The translations under genes were made by a program, and so were the position numbers. This document shows, in pieces, positions 5,265-13,490 of a DNA stretch of 25,595 nucleotides. Source of the DNA: a virus; IMG/VR virus record IMGVR_UViG_3300006805_000140, positions 1 through 25,595 of that record; one strand, 5' to 3'. Numbering within the stretch: the stretch's first letter is position 1; each line of letters opens with the position of its first letter. The notes under the pieces are model-generated. The model did no database searches and was not told where the DNA came from. It saw only the letters and a program-made list of their open reading frames with translations.

Positions 5265-7176
5265 ATGTTCCCTGTGGGATTGTCTTGCTAGCAAGAATGC
5301 GGGCAATTTCATCTGCACGGAGTTCAGTAATACCACTTGAAACCGCAACAGCCTTGCGAAGTCCGGACATTGCCGCGCCAATCACATCGCCACGCGCAAG
5401 CCGTGAGCCAGCCTCAAGCAAAGGCTCAACTCCGCCAAGTCCGGAATCTCCCATATCGGAAAGCTGACGCGCCGTTGTGCTGTTGCCGCTCAGGGCGTTA
5501 TAAGACTTGCGCATCTGTTCTTCGCCACGGGCGAACTCTGCAAACTGCGCAAAATTCTTTTGGTTGCCAAATACAGCCTGCAACCGCTTCTGGCGGGCGG
5601 GCGCGGCCCACAGCCTCGCAATCGCATCGCCACCCGGCCCCATGCTGTCGATAACGTCAGCCATCTTGCGGGCGTAGCCAATGCGGAACGTGTCGCGGGA
5701 AGCGTTGTCAAGATCGGCAATCGTCTTTGCCAGTACCGGAGCATCGGCATTGAATGACTTGCGACCAAGTTCAAGCGCGTTCTTGACGGACAAATCGTCT
5801 GAATAGACCTTTCGTGCCTTGGCAAATTCAGGCACCGCGCCGTCAATTGTCTTTAGAAGGTCTTTCTTAACCTCATTCAAAGAGCGGCCAATAGCGGACA
5901 TTCCGCCAGCCGCGCCCTTGGTGTTTTCCGCTTGAATAACGGAATCCAGACCGCGCTTGATGTAGTCCCATTGCTCAACGGATGGCAGAGGCGTTACCCT
6001 GCCATCCGGCCCGCGTCCGATAACGGCACCGATGGCCTTTGGCTGCTTTCCTTCCGCAATCAAAATGTCATTCGCAGCGGAAACAACCGAACTTTGCAGC
6101 CGGGGCGGGACACGCGACCACACGCGGGTTATGGCGGGTCCGTGCTGTTGATAATTGATCGGCGTGGCGTATGCTTTTTCGTATAGCGGCTTAGCATTGG
6201 TGCGGAGGGTATCAATCGCATCATCCAGTGTTTTCTGATAGCTGTCCGGGTCGCCAAGCTGTTTCCCGACCTGTTGCGTAATGCGGTCGTTCTGTGAAAG
6301 CTGACGGTTGTAAACGGCCTTGGACAACTCACGCGGCCCCTTGCCGCCACGGTTCACAACGGCACGGCCCAAACGCCCGCCGCTTTCGCCAAGCGCGTCA
6401 ATCACCATGGCGTCAGGGTTTACTTTCCCCATTTGCTGCAATTCGGCTTGAACTTGGGCGACAGTCTTGCCCTCGCGTTCTGCCATTTTAGCAATCTCAC
6501 GGGCGGCAAAGCCTTGCGCTGAACGGTTGCCAGGGACAAGATTGCGGGCAACCTTTGCCCCTGCTGAAAATGGCGCGATAGCTACGGGAACGGCACCGCC
6601 AACAAGCGCACCAGTTCCCGCACCGATTGCCGATTGTTTCAAGCTGTCTTGAAATCCGTCGCCTGAGCCAAACCCATAGGCCGCACCATATGCAGCGCCG
6701 GACTTAGCGCCTTGTGCAATTCTTGGGAGGATGGTTGTTGCAGCCTTTACGCCACTGCCAGCACCAAGGCTTGCAAGCCCGCCAACAAGCTGCCCGCCGA
6801 GATAGTCGCCCGGCGCGGCTTGCTGCATTTCCTCATTGCCTGAGCGAACCCGGTCACGGAAATCGGTGTAGATTTCACCCGCTGGCCTTTGGTCGCCCTG
6901 CACTTTGCGAACAGCGGTTTCAATGCCGCCCGCAATTTCATCCCCAAATCCAAGGGAAAGAGAGTCCAGCAGGCCAAGTGTTGCAGCCCGGTTCTTTGCT
7001 TCAACGCCAACTGGTTGCCTGTCGCCCTTGCCTTCAGCCGATTGCGAAGCCACAGAAGGCTCAGGAGCGGCTTTTTCCGCTTCGGGGGCTGTCTTGTACT
7101 TGGCAAAGCGATTGCCGCCCTGTGGGGCTGCTGTAGGTTCTGCCGTGCGGTACTTTGCGAAGCGGTTGTCTGCCAT
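5155..7176 (-). CDS. Ejection/internal virion protein (P22 gp16-like position)
   Basis: The 673-residue protein begins MADNRFAKYRTAEPTAAPQG and repeats the motif as NRFAKYKTA. Such short N-terminal N-x-FAKY motifs recur in phage ejection proteins. Residues about 125-215 are Gly/Ala-rich and hydrophobic (GGLASLGAGSGVKAATTIL, GAAYGAAYGFGSGDGF, GALVGGAVPVAIAPFSAGAK), suited to inserting into membrane. The remainder is long and helical. In P22-like virions three such proteins (gp7, gp20, gp16) leave the capsid and help DNA cross the envelope, and this is the third gene of that trio by order. Its ATG follows the preceding TAA directly. The role is inferred from position, composition and the N-terminal motif. 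Confidence 0.65.
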   Translation of the reverse strand: MADNRFAKYRTAEPTAAPQGGNRFAKYKTAPEAEKAAPEPSVASQSAEGKGDRQPVGVEAKNRAATLGLLDSLSLGFGDEIAGGIETAVRKVQGDQRPAGEIYTDFRDRVRSGNEEMQQAAPGDYLGGQLVGGLASLGAGSGVKAATTILPRIAQGAKSGAAYGAAYGFGSGDGFQDSLKQSAIGAGTGALVGGAVPVAIAPFSAGAKVARNLVPGNRSAQGFAAREIAKMAEREGKTVAQVQAELQQMGKVNPDAMVIDALGESGGRLGRAVVNRGGKGPRELSKAVYNRQLSQNDRITQQVGKQLGDPDSYQKTLDDAIDTLRTNAKPLYEKAYATPINYQQHGPAITRVWSRVPPRLQSSVVSAANDILIAEGKQPKAIGAVIGRGPDGRVTPLPSVEQWDYIKRGLDSVIQAENTKGAAGGMSAIGRSLNEVKKDLLKTIDGAVPEFAKARKVYSDDLSVKNALELGRKSFNADAPVLAKTIADLDNASRDTFRIGYARKMADVIDSMGPGGDAIARLWAAPARQKRLQAVFGNQKNFAQFAEFARGEEQMRKSYNALSGNSTTARQLSDMGDSGLGGVEPLLEAGSRLARGDVIGAAMSGLRKAVAVSSGITELRADEIARILASKTIPQGTFNRAGQYQMSREQRATLARLVRDSASRSAVVGATGQ

Positions 7177-8394
7177 TTACTGCCCCAAGATTTGAGCGGA
7201 TGCACCTTCACCGAACACGGCGTCAAATTCAGCCCGTGCGGATGGTGATGGATCGGCGGTCAAATCCTCAACTGCGTCGCTGGGAATATCAACCCCGCCA
7301 ACGTTGAAGCCGCCGCCAATGTCCTGCCCCGTAATGCCGTCAGCGCCGGGATAGGTTTGCGCGTCAGGCTGGCCCTGTGGTTGCCCTTGCTCCAAAGCGC
7401 CCGCTGCCGTGCGTTTCATCGCGTTGGCGGTTGTGGCCCTGTTTCGCGCCTTCTGTGCAATCTTCTCAGGCGTGTCGCCCGGTTGCGGGAAGTACTGAAT
7501 CGAGGCGTTTTCAAATTCGCTCGGACTAATCGCAGCGCCCGACTCCTTACGAAGAACAGCGTTGATGAAGTTTCGTTGCGCTTGGTCAAACCGTTGATAT
7601 TCAGGCGTGGCGAGATAATTCCCCACCCCAAAAGGCAAACTAGCCTTGGCTTTGTCTTTGTAGTCTGTGGCGGCGGAAACAACGGCTGGGTCTGATAGGA
7701 CAGACTCAGCATCAACCATGCGGTCATAGAAGCCTGCCGCGTTGTTCTGGTCTGTCGTGGGACGGATAGCGCGGGTCGGAGCGGGGGCGGAAGGGTCACG
7801 AGGCCCGCCGGGGATAGGCTGCAAATTGCCTTCCCCTGTCCAGCGATAACCTGCCGGGGCATTTTGACCTTCAGCACGCTTCATAGCATTTATGCGAGAC
7901 GTTTCCGCATTCATCTGGTCAAGGCCATAACCTCTATTGAACTGGTCGGCCTGTGTTGCGCCCTTAACACCCTGCATCATGCCAATGAAGGCATTGCGGT
8001 TGTTGAAATCCCGTTCCTCAGGGTCGAATTGATGGCCCTGCTTTTCGAGAAACGCAATCGTAGCATTCCACTTTTCCGGCGTGTCTGCAGCATAGAACGC
8101 GCCCGCGATTTTCTGCTTTTCAGCATCGCTCATTTCAGCCTGAACCGCTGCCTGCTTTTGCTGATAGCCCGCAACGTCCATATATGAACCAGGGTCAAGG
8201 CCAGCCAATGAGGCAAGAGAGCCTTTGTCGCCCATGAGTGCTTTGCCCATCAATGGACGGGCCTGCTCCATGCGCTGCAAGTCAGACAGCTTGAACTTGT
8301 TCATCTGGTCTGTCTGTCGAAGCTGCTTACCTTCCATGAATGCCCCATAAGGGTCAAACGCGGGGCCTTGTGCCATTTCATAGAGTGAAGCCAT
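7177..8394 (-). CDS. Ejection/internal virion protein (P22 gp20-like position)
   Basis: The likely start is the ATG at 8394, seven bases after AGGGG, giving 405 residues. A TTG five codons upstream overlaps the previous stop and is less attractive. The protein is helical, Gln- and Ala-rich, and contains a block recurrent in podovirus internal proteins: FDQAQRNFINAVLRKESGAA followed by ISPSEFENASIQYFPQPGD, then AQKARNRATTANAMKRTAAG. The C-terminal 80 residues are acidic and Gly-rich. It sits between the gp7-like and gp16-like genes. The block is familiar from many phage structural proteins of unknown mechanism, so the DNA-ejection role is inferred. Confidence 0.65.
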   Translation of the reverse strand: MASLYEMAQGPAFDPYGAFMEGKQLRQTDQMNKFKLSDLQRMEQARPLMGKALMGDKGSLASLAGLDPGSYMDVAGYQQKQAAVQAEMSDAEKQKIAGAFYAADTPEKWNATIAFLEKQGHQFDPEERDFNNRNAFIGMMQGVKGATQADQFNRGYGLDQMNAETSRINAMKRAEGQNAPAGYRWTGEGNLQPIPGGPRDPSAPAPTRAIRPTTDQNNAAGFYDRMVDAESVLSDPAVVSAATDYKDKAKASLPFGVGNYLATPEYQRFDQAQRNFINAVLRKESGAAISPSEFENASIQYFPQPGDTPEKIAQKARNRATTANAMKRTAAGALEQGQPQGQPDAQTYPGADGITGQDIGGGFNVGGVDIPSDAVEDLTADPSPSARAEFDAVFGEGASAQILGQ

Positions 8395-8405
8395 GTTTTC
8401 GCCCC

Positions 8406-9020
8406 TCAATAAAGCGTTTTGGCAAAGCCAAACTTTTCGCCAAGGCCCTGCCCAAGCGAACCGGACCCAAAGCCCCCAAAGCCGCCAAGCATTGTCAATC
8501 CGCCGCTTAGCAAACCGTCAAAGCCTGCCATCTGTCCGGCCTTGATCTGTGCCTTGTTGTTAAAATAGTTGGCCTGATTCTGCCCCTGCCCCATACGCAA
8601 GTCAGCAAGCGTTCCCGTCACACCAAGGCCCGTATTTGCACCACTCGCCAGCGGATTAACGTATTGCTGGAATGTCTGGTTCGTGACGTTTCGCGCATTG
8701 TCTTGCAGCGCCATCAAGGTACGCCCCGAATTACGCATCCCCGCCGCGTTGCCCATGCCTGCTGTGCCTGTCTGCCCCGCTTTCATCGCGGCATCGTACT
8801 GCAACCGATAAAGCGGGCTGTTCTGGAAATTCGTAATTGCCGCATTGCTGTCCCCAATGCCAATCGCGTCATTGTAGAACTGGAGCGATTTATCACCCGC
8901 CTGTTTGTACTGGTCAAACATGGGGACGGTTTCGTTATACGCTTTCTCCTGTACGGCAAGCGCCTGTTTGTTGCCCTTCTTAAGGGCTTTCGCGCCAAAA
9001 ATGCTTGAGAAAAATCCCAT
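8406..9020 (-). CDS. DNA transfer/ejection protein, P22 gp7-like
   Basis: The 204-residue protein starts MGFFSSIFGAKALKKGNKQA and includes NFQNSPLYRLQYDAAMKAG, GMRNSGRTLMALQDNA and a Gly-rich C-terminus (GGLTMLGGFGGFGSGSLG). The 'SP-Y--Q-D-----------G---SG----AL' pattern with a Gly-rich tail is typical of the first ejection protein in P22-like and related podoviruses, which is packaged in the virion and ejected with DNA. The start has GAGGT upstream in a GAGGTnnnCCATGG context. It begins eight bases after the end of the small gene at 9029 and ends beside the next ejection gene. Confidence 0.7.
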   Translation of the reverse strand: MGFFSSIFGAKALKKGNKQALAVQEKAYNETVPMFDQYKQAGDKSLQFYNDAIGIGDSNAAITNFQNSPLYRLQYDAAMKAGQTGTAGMGNAAGMRNSGRTLMALQDNARNVTNQTFQQYVNPLASGANTGLGVTGTLADLRMGQGQNQANYFNNKAQIKAGQMAGFDGLLSGGLTMLGGFGGFGSGSLGQGLGEKFGFAKTLY

Positions 9021-9028
9021 GGCTTACC

Positions 9029-9283
9029 TCAATTCTTTAACGTCGTGATTGTTTCGTTTTGCTTGGCCTTCAATTCGTTCACCATGTCCGCAATGGTCTG
9101 AATGTAAGCCTGATTGTAAGCGCCGCCCGCCGCCGCAATGTCAGTGGTGGACACCGTGTCAACCGCGTCAAAGCCACCAAGCCTGCGCTGAACCGCATTC
9201 AGCCAGCGAAGCCATATCGGGCCAAACCCGGACTTGCGGGAATCAAGAGCCTCAATGTTTTGAGGAAATTGCAGCTTAGCCAT
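9029..9283 (-). CDS. Small hypothetical virion-operon protein
   Basis: The protein starts at the ATG at 9283 (84 residues, MAKLQFPQNIEALDSRKSGF), with GAGGA about eight bases upstream. A TTG two codons earlier is also in frame. It has a Trp-rich short helix (GPIWLRWLNAVQRRLGGFDA) and a C-terminal helix rich in Lys, Asn and Glu (VNELKAKQNETITTLKN) that could be a short coiled coil. It lies between the gp10-like closure protein and the first ejection protein. The place suggests a minor virion or assembly factor, but I recognise no family. Confidence 0.6.
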   Translation of the reverse strand: MAKLQFPQNIEALDSRKSGFGPIWLRWLNAVQRRLGGFDAVDTVSTTDIAAAGGAYNQAYIQTIADMVNELKAKQNETITTLKN

Positions 9284-9285
9284 GG

Positions 9286-10710
9286 TCAATTCCTCAGGGG
9301 GCGAACGTCAACCGCCGCCTGGAACACCGCCCGCGTTACAGGTTCAGGCATGGAAAGCTTGAACCCCATCCCCGAGCCATTGCATGACCCCAAGCGATTA
9401 AAGCGCACGTCCTTTGCGTATTTGCCCTGCGTCCCGGCGCTGCGGCTGTATTCACGGCCCCAAGTCATTCCGCCATCGCGGCTTACCTTGAGCAGGATTT
9501 GAGGGTCTTGAATGTGCGCCGCACTTTCCGCATCACCTACGCCGCGCTGCACATCAAGGGACAGCGCATCGCAGATATAACCATCTGGGAAGGCGTTAAG
9601 CGGGCTAGTCTCAATTTCGAGAATGCAAGGGTCACCTTCATCATCAATCGCGTCAAACGTGAACTCATAAATGTTCCCGTCAGTTGCATCCAAGAGCAAA
9701 TCCTTATTGAACGCATAGATGTAATACCCGCACCGAAACGTGTCGGATTGGTAGCTTGTGACGGGGAACCAAAAACCAGTCACCATGTCACGCATCCAGC
9801 ACCATGTTGGAGAGCGCAGAAAATAGAATTGGTGGCCCTCAAGGTGAACGGCAAAGCCCGTTATGTCGTCGGCCCCGCCGCTCTTGATCGTGGCCGCAAT
9901 GTCTCGGTCAACTTCATGTGTGCTGATAACCTGTCGTTCACCGCCAGAACTTGCGACGACTGTCGCTAGATCGTTGACCCAAACTACAACACCAGCCACA
10001 TTAGTTGGTGAAAACCTTGCGCCACATCCGGAGCCTTCCCCCTGTCCAGCGCCAAGCAAAGGCGAGAACGGAAAGGCCGCCCCGTTGTCAAAGCGGAAAA
10101 TCTCAAGAGACTTTTCGCCCCAATACCAAAAATCTTCGCCAACGTCTAAAACCCGGACACCGCCATCCGCAGAACGTTCGGCTTCGGAAAAGTGAGGCGC
10201 ATCAATATCGCCGCTGTCATTCTCCGCCGATGAATAGGCCAAGCCATCGTTGATGCCGTAAACCGTGAAGCCGTTTGAGTGACAGTTGGAATGGACGCCG
10301 CTCGGCAAATCCACGTCTGCCACCTCTGTGATTACGTCGCTTTCAACGATATAATTCTTGGTGTCCGCCGTGATGGTGAATTGGCGGGTTGCCTTACGGT
10401 TGAATGAAATGGTTACAGGCTTTTGCCCCAACACCGTGCCAATGGCAGTCGCAATACCGCCGCCACTGATCTTGTAGCACGTCTCGCCAAACACCGTATA
10501 AACAAGGTCGCCTGAGACTATGCCGCCACGGCCTTTTTGCCCGCTTGCCACCGTCGAAAACAGCTTAAGGCGCGGCCTTGTGTAGATGGCGAAATTTGTC
10601 TTTCCGCCTTCCGTCTGTTCAACATAGCCATTCGTAATAGTAGCACCGCCGCCTTGGCGGGCCTTGGCTTTGTCCGACGCTGGACCCAATGGCAAGGGAA
10701 TGGGGGCCAT
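9286..10710 (-). CDS. Packaged DNA stabilisation protein, P22 gp10-like
   Basis: The 474-residue length matches P22 gp10 (about 472). The protein starts MAPIPLPLGPASDKAKARQG, has many beta strands with Gly-rich turns, and contains GRGGIVSGDLVYTVFG, DFWYWGEKSLEIFRF and a C-terminal stretch ILLKVSRDGGMTWGREYSRS plus KYAKDVRFNRLG that is characteristic of the gp10 family. In P22, gp10 forms the hexameric hub that plugs the portal channel after DNA packaging and carries the tail needle. Its ATG shares a base with the stop of the gp4-like gene (TAATG), so the two closure proteins are coupled. The assignment is among the firmer ones here. Confidence 0.85.
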   Translation of the reverse strand: MAPIPLPLGPASDKAKARQGGGATITNGYVEQTEGGKTNFAIYTRPRLKLFSTVASGQKGRGGIVSGDLVYTVFGETCYKISGGGIATAIGTVLGQKPVTISFNRKATRQFTITADTKNYIVESDVITEVADVDLPSGVHSNCHSNGFTVYGINDGLAYSSAENDSGDIDAPHFSEAERSADGGVRVLDVGEDFWYWGEKSLEIFRFDNGAAFPFSPLLGAGQGEGSGCGARFSPTNVAGVVVWVNDLATVVASSGGERQVISTHEVDRDIAATIKSGGADDITGFAVHLEGHQFYFLRSPTWCWMRDMVTGFWFPVTSYQSDTFRCGYYIYAFNKDLLLDATDGNIYEFTFDAIDDEGDPCILEIETSPLNAFPDGYICDALSLDVQRGVGDAESAAHIQDPQILLKVSRDGGMTWGREYSRSAGTQGKYAKDVRFNRLGSCNGSGMGFKLSMPEPVTRAVFQAAVDVRPLRN

Positions 10711-11051
10711 TAGAAATTCACAATCTCAGTTTGCGGGGCTGGATAGTTGTTGTGCATGTAGTCGGAGAGCGCGGCCTCGCCCTCAACAAGCCATGACGGG
10801 TCGCGTTCACGGCCAAACTTGCGGTAAACCTGATTACAGACGCAAAGCGTTACGCCATGTTCTGCACCATCCGGGATTTCTTCCTCGTCGTCGTACCAGT
10901 CGATAATCATACGGTTCTGAGCCGTGCGCCGCCAATTTACATAAGCGGTCTGCACAGTAACGCCGTCTTCTGCACTAGGTGTCTCGCCACTCGCCAAGAC
11001 GCCAAGTTCTTCGAGAACGGCGGTAGCCAAGTCTGTGATTGTCAAAGCCAT
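10710..11051 (-). CDS. Head completion/tail accessory factor, P22 gp4-like
   Basis: The 113-residue protein begins MALTITDLATAVLEELGVLA and has an acidic, Trp-containing middle (WRRTAQNRMIIDWYDDEEEI). The helical segment GVTLCVCNQVYRKFGRERDP resembles the 'alanine/leucine helix then gap-filling' part of gp4-type adaptors. P22 gp4 binds the portal after packaging and accepts gp10; here the gene directly precedes gp10 with TAATG coupling. P22 gp4 is about 166 residues, so this one is shorter. The call depends largely on gene order plus general resemblance. Confidence 0.6.
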   Translation of the reverse strand: MALTITDLATAVLEELGVLASGETPSAEDGVTVQTAYVNWRRTAQNRMIIDWYDDEEEIPDGAEHGVTLCVCNQVYRKFGRERDPSWLVEGEAALSDYMHNNYPAPQTEIVNF

Positions 11052-11071
11052 GGCAACCGCCGCCTTTCTCG

Positions 11072-11500
11072 TTAAGCCGTGATGTAGGTGACAGCCAGCT
11101 TCAAAGTGCCAGCGGCACCCGTGGCAGGGCCAGCCTGCACAAGAACGTCAATGGTATCCTCAGCCGTGTAGGCATTCAGAAAGCCCGTGTTGACATTCAG
11201 CGCAGCGGTAATGCCGCCCGCCTGGCCGATGGTCGCGCCGTCAATGTAACGGTCAGTGTCGCTGCCGTCGCCGACGTCAAGAACAACAGTCGGTGAACCG
11301 TCCGTGTCAATGTCCGTTGCGGTGAGCATCACGTTGATGATGGTCGCGCCCGAAGGAACGCGAACCATTTCAAAAACGTCGTTCAAAGCAGGCGCGGCTG
11401 TCATGGTATAAGAACCAGTAACAGTGACGGCCTGTCCCTTGGAAGTGCCGTGCGGCGTCGAAACGGTCGAAGCGGCAGCGGCGGCTGTGAAAGTAGCCAT
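11072..11500 (-). CDS. Capsid decoration-like or minor head protein
   Basis: The 142-residue protein starts MATFTAAAAASTVSTPHGTS, with GAGGT seven bases before the ATG. It is beta-rich with repeated Thr/Val/Ala stretches (AVTVTGSYTMTAAPALND, GATIINVMLTATDIDTDG, GAAGTLKLAVTYITA) and few charges. It follows the major capsid gene directly. Many tailed phages place a small beta-sandwich decoration or head-fibre protein there. No motif proves this, and it could equally be a head-tail joining protein. Confidence 0.5.
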   Translation of the reverse strand: MATFTAAAAASTVSTPHGTSKGQAVTVTGSYTMTAAPALNDVFEMVRVPSGATIINVMLTATDIDTDGSPTVVLDVGDGSDTDRYIDGATIGQAGGITAALNVNTGFLNAYTAEDTIDVLVQAGPATGAAGTLKLAVTYITA

Positions 11501-11563
11501 GTTAGTACCTCATGAATGAATGAAAGGGGAAAGGGGCGAACCTAAGCCCGCCCCATGTGCCAA

Positions 11564-12646
11564 TTACGCATCGGCAACGGACGCGAAGTAGCCCGTCACA
11601 ATGCCGTGTTGCTTGAGGTCGTCGGTATCGGTAGCGCCGGAACCGAAGGTGAGTTTGTTGACCTCGTACCAAGCACGGGTCGCAATGCCCTGCTTGTCAC
11701 CGTAGTCAAACTCGTCTTCAACCGACTGCCAACGCTTGCCGTAGCCAACGCCAACCGACTGAGCGCCACACAGATAGACAGGCGACACGTTGATGGCACC
11801 GGCACCAACACCAGTCAAAACCGGAATGTCGTCAATCTCGTGGACAATGACGCCATCATGTTCAATGTCGCCACCTTCAAACAACTTGATGCCCTGCATC
11901 TTGAGGTTTGAGTCACGACGGTTTGCGATGATGGTGGAGTCATTGCCAAGGTCGCGGAACGTCAGCGGGTTGGCAAACATGACATAGAAGCGCTTGCCGC
12001 CTTCGACCGTGATAGGACGAATGCGGGGGCTTGCAGACAGTGCCATGCGCTTCATCAACGACACGGCAACAGCGGTCAGCTTGTCAGCAGTGTTGTCAAT
12101 GTTGGCGAGTGAGGCGCTGTGGTCGTTGCTGCTGTTGTTGCTCTTGAGCGCGCCAAACAGAACGCGGTCAGCGTTGTCAACAAGCCAAGCGTCCTTTTCA
12201 GCCTCGGAAGCCGAAGCATAGGCAACGCCGTTGATGGAACCCATGGCGGCAATCACCTTGCCGCGGGTGTGTTCCATCGTCCAATCCTTGAGCGCAACCT
12301 TGGCAGCGTCACGAAGGTCGATTGCAGATTTCTTGTTTTCGAAAACCGGAACCTGGACGGCATGACGATACTGTTCAATCGTCAGGCGGTGCGAACGCTG
12401 TTCAAGCCGTTCTTCATTGCCCTGAAGGGTGTTGGAACCCGTGGTGGCAGCGTTTGCCAGCTTGTTGACCAAAGCAAAGTGAATGGCGTCGCCCTTCATC
12501 TTGCTCAAATCTTCTTTGACGTGAATCACGGAGTTTTCATCCGTACCCATGAACTTGGAGAAACGGTTCTCCTGCATGTATTCAGTGAAGAACTTGTCGT
12601 CCCACTGTTTGACGGTAAGCCCCGTCACGGCGGCAGATGTAGCCAT
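11564..12646 (-). CDS. Major capsid protein, N4-gp56 family
   Basis: The 360-residue protein starts MATSAAVTGLTVKQWDDKFF and continues with ENRFSKFMGTDENSVIHVKE, a stretch typical of the N4-gp56 coat family. Also seen are KGDAIHFALVNKLAN, RLTIEQYRHAVQVPVFENKK and, near the C-terminus, VGYGKRWQSVEDEFDYGDKQ with a family-like final segment. This family adopts the HK97 coat fold. The ATG has GAGGT eight bases upstream in a CCATGG context. The scaffold gene precedes it by 18 bases and a decoration-like gene follows. Coat proteins of P22 itself belong to a different family, so this virion mixes lineages. Confidence 0.85.
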   Translation of the reverse strand: MATSAAVTGLTVKQWDDKFFTEYMQENRFSKFMGTDENSVIHVKEDLSKMKGDAIHFALVNKLANAATTGSNTLQGNEERLEQRSHRLTIEQYRHAVQVPVFENKKSAIDLRDAAKVALKDWTMEHTRGKVIAAMGSINGVAYASASEAEKDAWLVDNADRVLFGALKSNNSSNDHSASLANIDNTADKLTAVAVSLMKRMALSASPRIRPITVEGGKRFYVMFANPLTFRDLGNDSTIIANRRDSNLKMQGIKLFEGGDIEHDGVIVHEIDDIPVLTGVGAGAINVSPVYLCGAQSVGVGYGKRWQSVEDEFDYGDKQGIATRAWYEVNKLTFGSGATDTDDLKQHGIVTGYFASVADA

Positions 12647-12664
12647 GGTGTAAACCTCTTGGTG

Positions 12665-13420
12665 TTAGCGTTTTTTGAGAATTTCGTTGAGCGGCGTAGG
12701 TCCGTTGAAGCCGTCCGGGTTTGAAACCCTTCCGCCTTGGGACTGCGTTTCAGCGAGTGAAGTTGGGAGAACGCCAGCCAATCGCGCCCTGACTTTTTCC
12801 TCAACAATCTTGTCAAGGTCAGTCATGGTTTTTGCGATTGTTTCTTGCCGGATTTTCTCAGCGTACTGGACAGGATCACCAATTTCTTGACGGGCCTTGA
12901 ACTCTTTGGCGGCCTTGTAAGCAAACTCTGCCGGGTTGCGGGCGCGGTTCATTTCGGCACGAAGGGCGGGGTTTTCACGGGCCTGTTCAATGAACAGATC
13001 GCGCATTTCCTCATAATCTTCGTACTTGTCCGCTGCCGCTTCCTCCAGTACCGCAAAGCGCGTTTCGCTCACGGCATTGTAGAGTTTCTCATCAAACGAC
13101 TTTGAAAAGCCTTCCGGGTCCGCAATCGGGTCAATAACCTGTTGCGGCTGGCGCAAAGCGGTCATTTCGCGTTCCAAAGCCTCGCGCTTCATCCGTTCAC
13201 TTTTCAGTTCACGGCGAATTGTTGCGAATGCCTTGTCGGCTTCTGATTTTTCCGCTTTAGGTTTTTCGGCTGCTGGCGTCTCAGCCTCTTGTGTGACCTT
13301 CTCAGGCCCGCCCTTGTCCGTTTGTGGTTTGCTTTCCGTCTGCTGCGCGGCCTCTTGTGGTGAAGGCGCAACAGCGGGCGTATCGCCGCCAAGAATGGCG
13401 TCAAGTGTAGTGGTGTCCAT
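12665..13420 (-). CDS. Scaffolding protein
   Basis: The 251-residue protein is highly charged and helical with an Ala/Pro/Gln/Thr-rich N-terminus (MDTTTLDAILGGDTPAVAPS), a long Lys/Glu-rich coiled-coil region (RRELKSERMKREALEREMTA) and a basic C-terminus ending EILKKR. Phage scaffolding proteins share this low-complexity, helical, charged make-up, and in P22 a basic C-terminus binds coat. It lies between portal and coat, the usual place. There is no protease signature, so it may be re-used like the P22 scaffold rather than cleaved. The ribosome site is weak. The role is inferred from position and composition. Confidence 0.75.
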   Translation of the reverse strand: MDTTTLDAILGGDTPAVAPSPQEAAQQTESKPQTDKGGPEKVTQEAETPAAEKPKAEKSEADKAFATIRRELKSERMKREALEREMTALRQPQQVIDPIADPEGFSKSFDEKLYNAVSETRFAVLEEAAADKYEDYEEMRDLFIEQARENPALRAEMNRARNPAEFAYKAAKEFKARQEIGDPVQYAEKIRQETIAKTMTDLDKIVEEKVRARLAGVLPTSLAETQSQGGRVSNPDGFNGPTPLNEILKKR

Positions 13421-13490
13421 TGTGTTCGCTTGTCAGCCCGATTATCGGCGGCGTCCCGAAAGCACCCGTCTTAGGTCGGTGGCACCTTAG

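Noticed and set aside
13421-13490. Terminator between portal and scaffold genes
   Set aside because: Only short imperfect pairing (CACC with GGGTG) and no T-run were found; the genes are expected to be co-transcribed.
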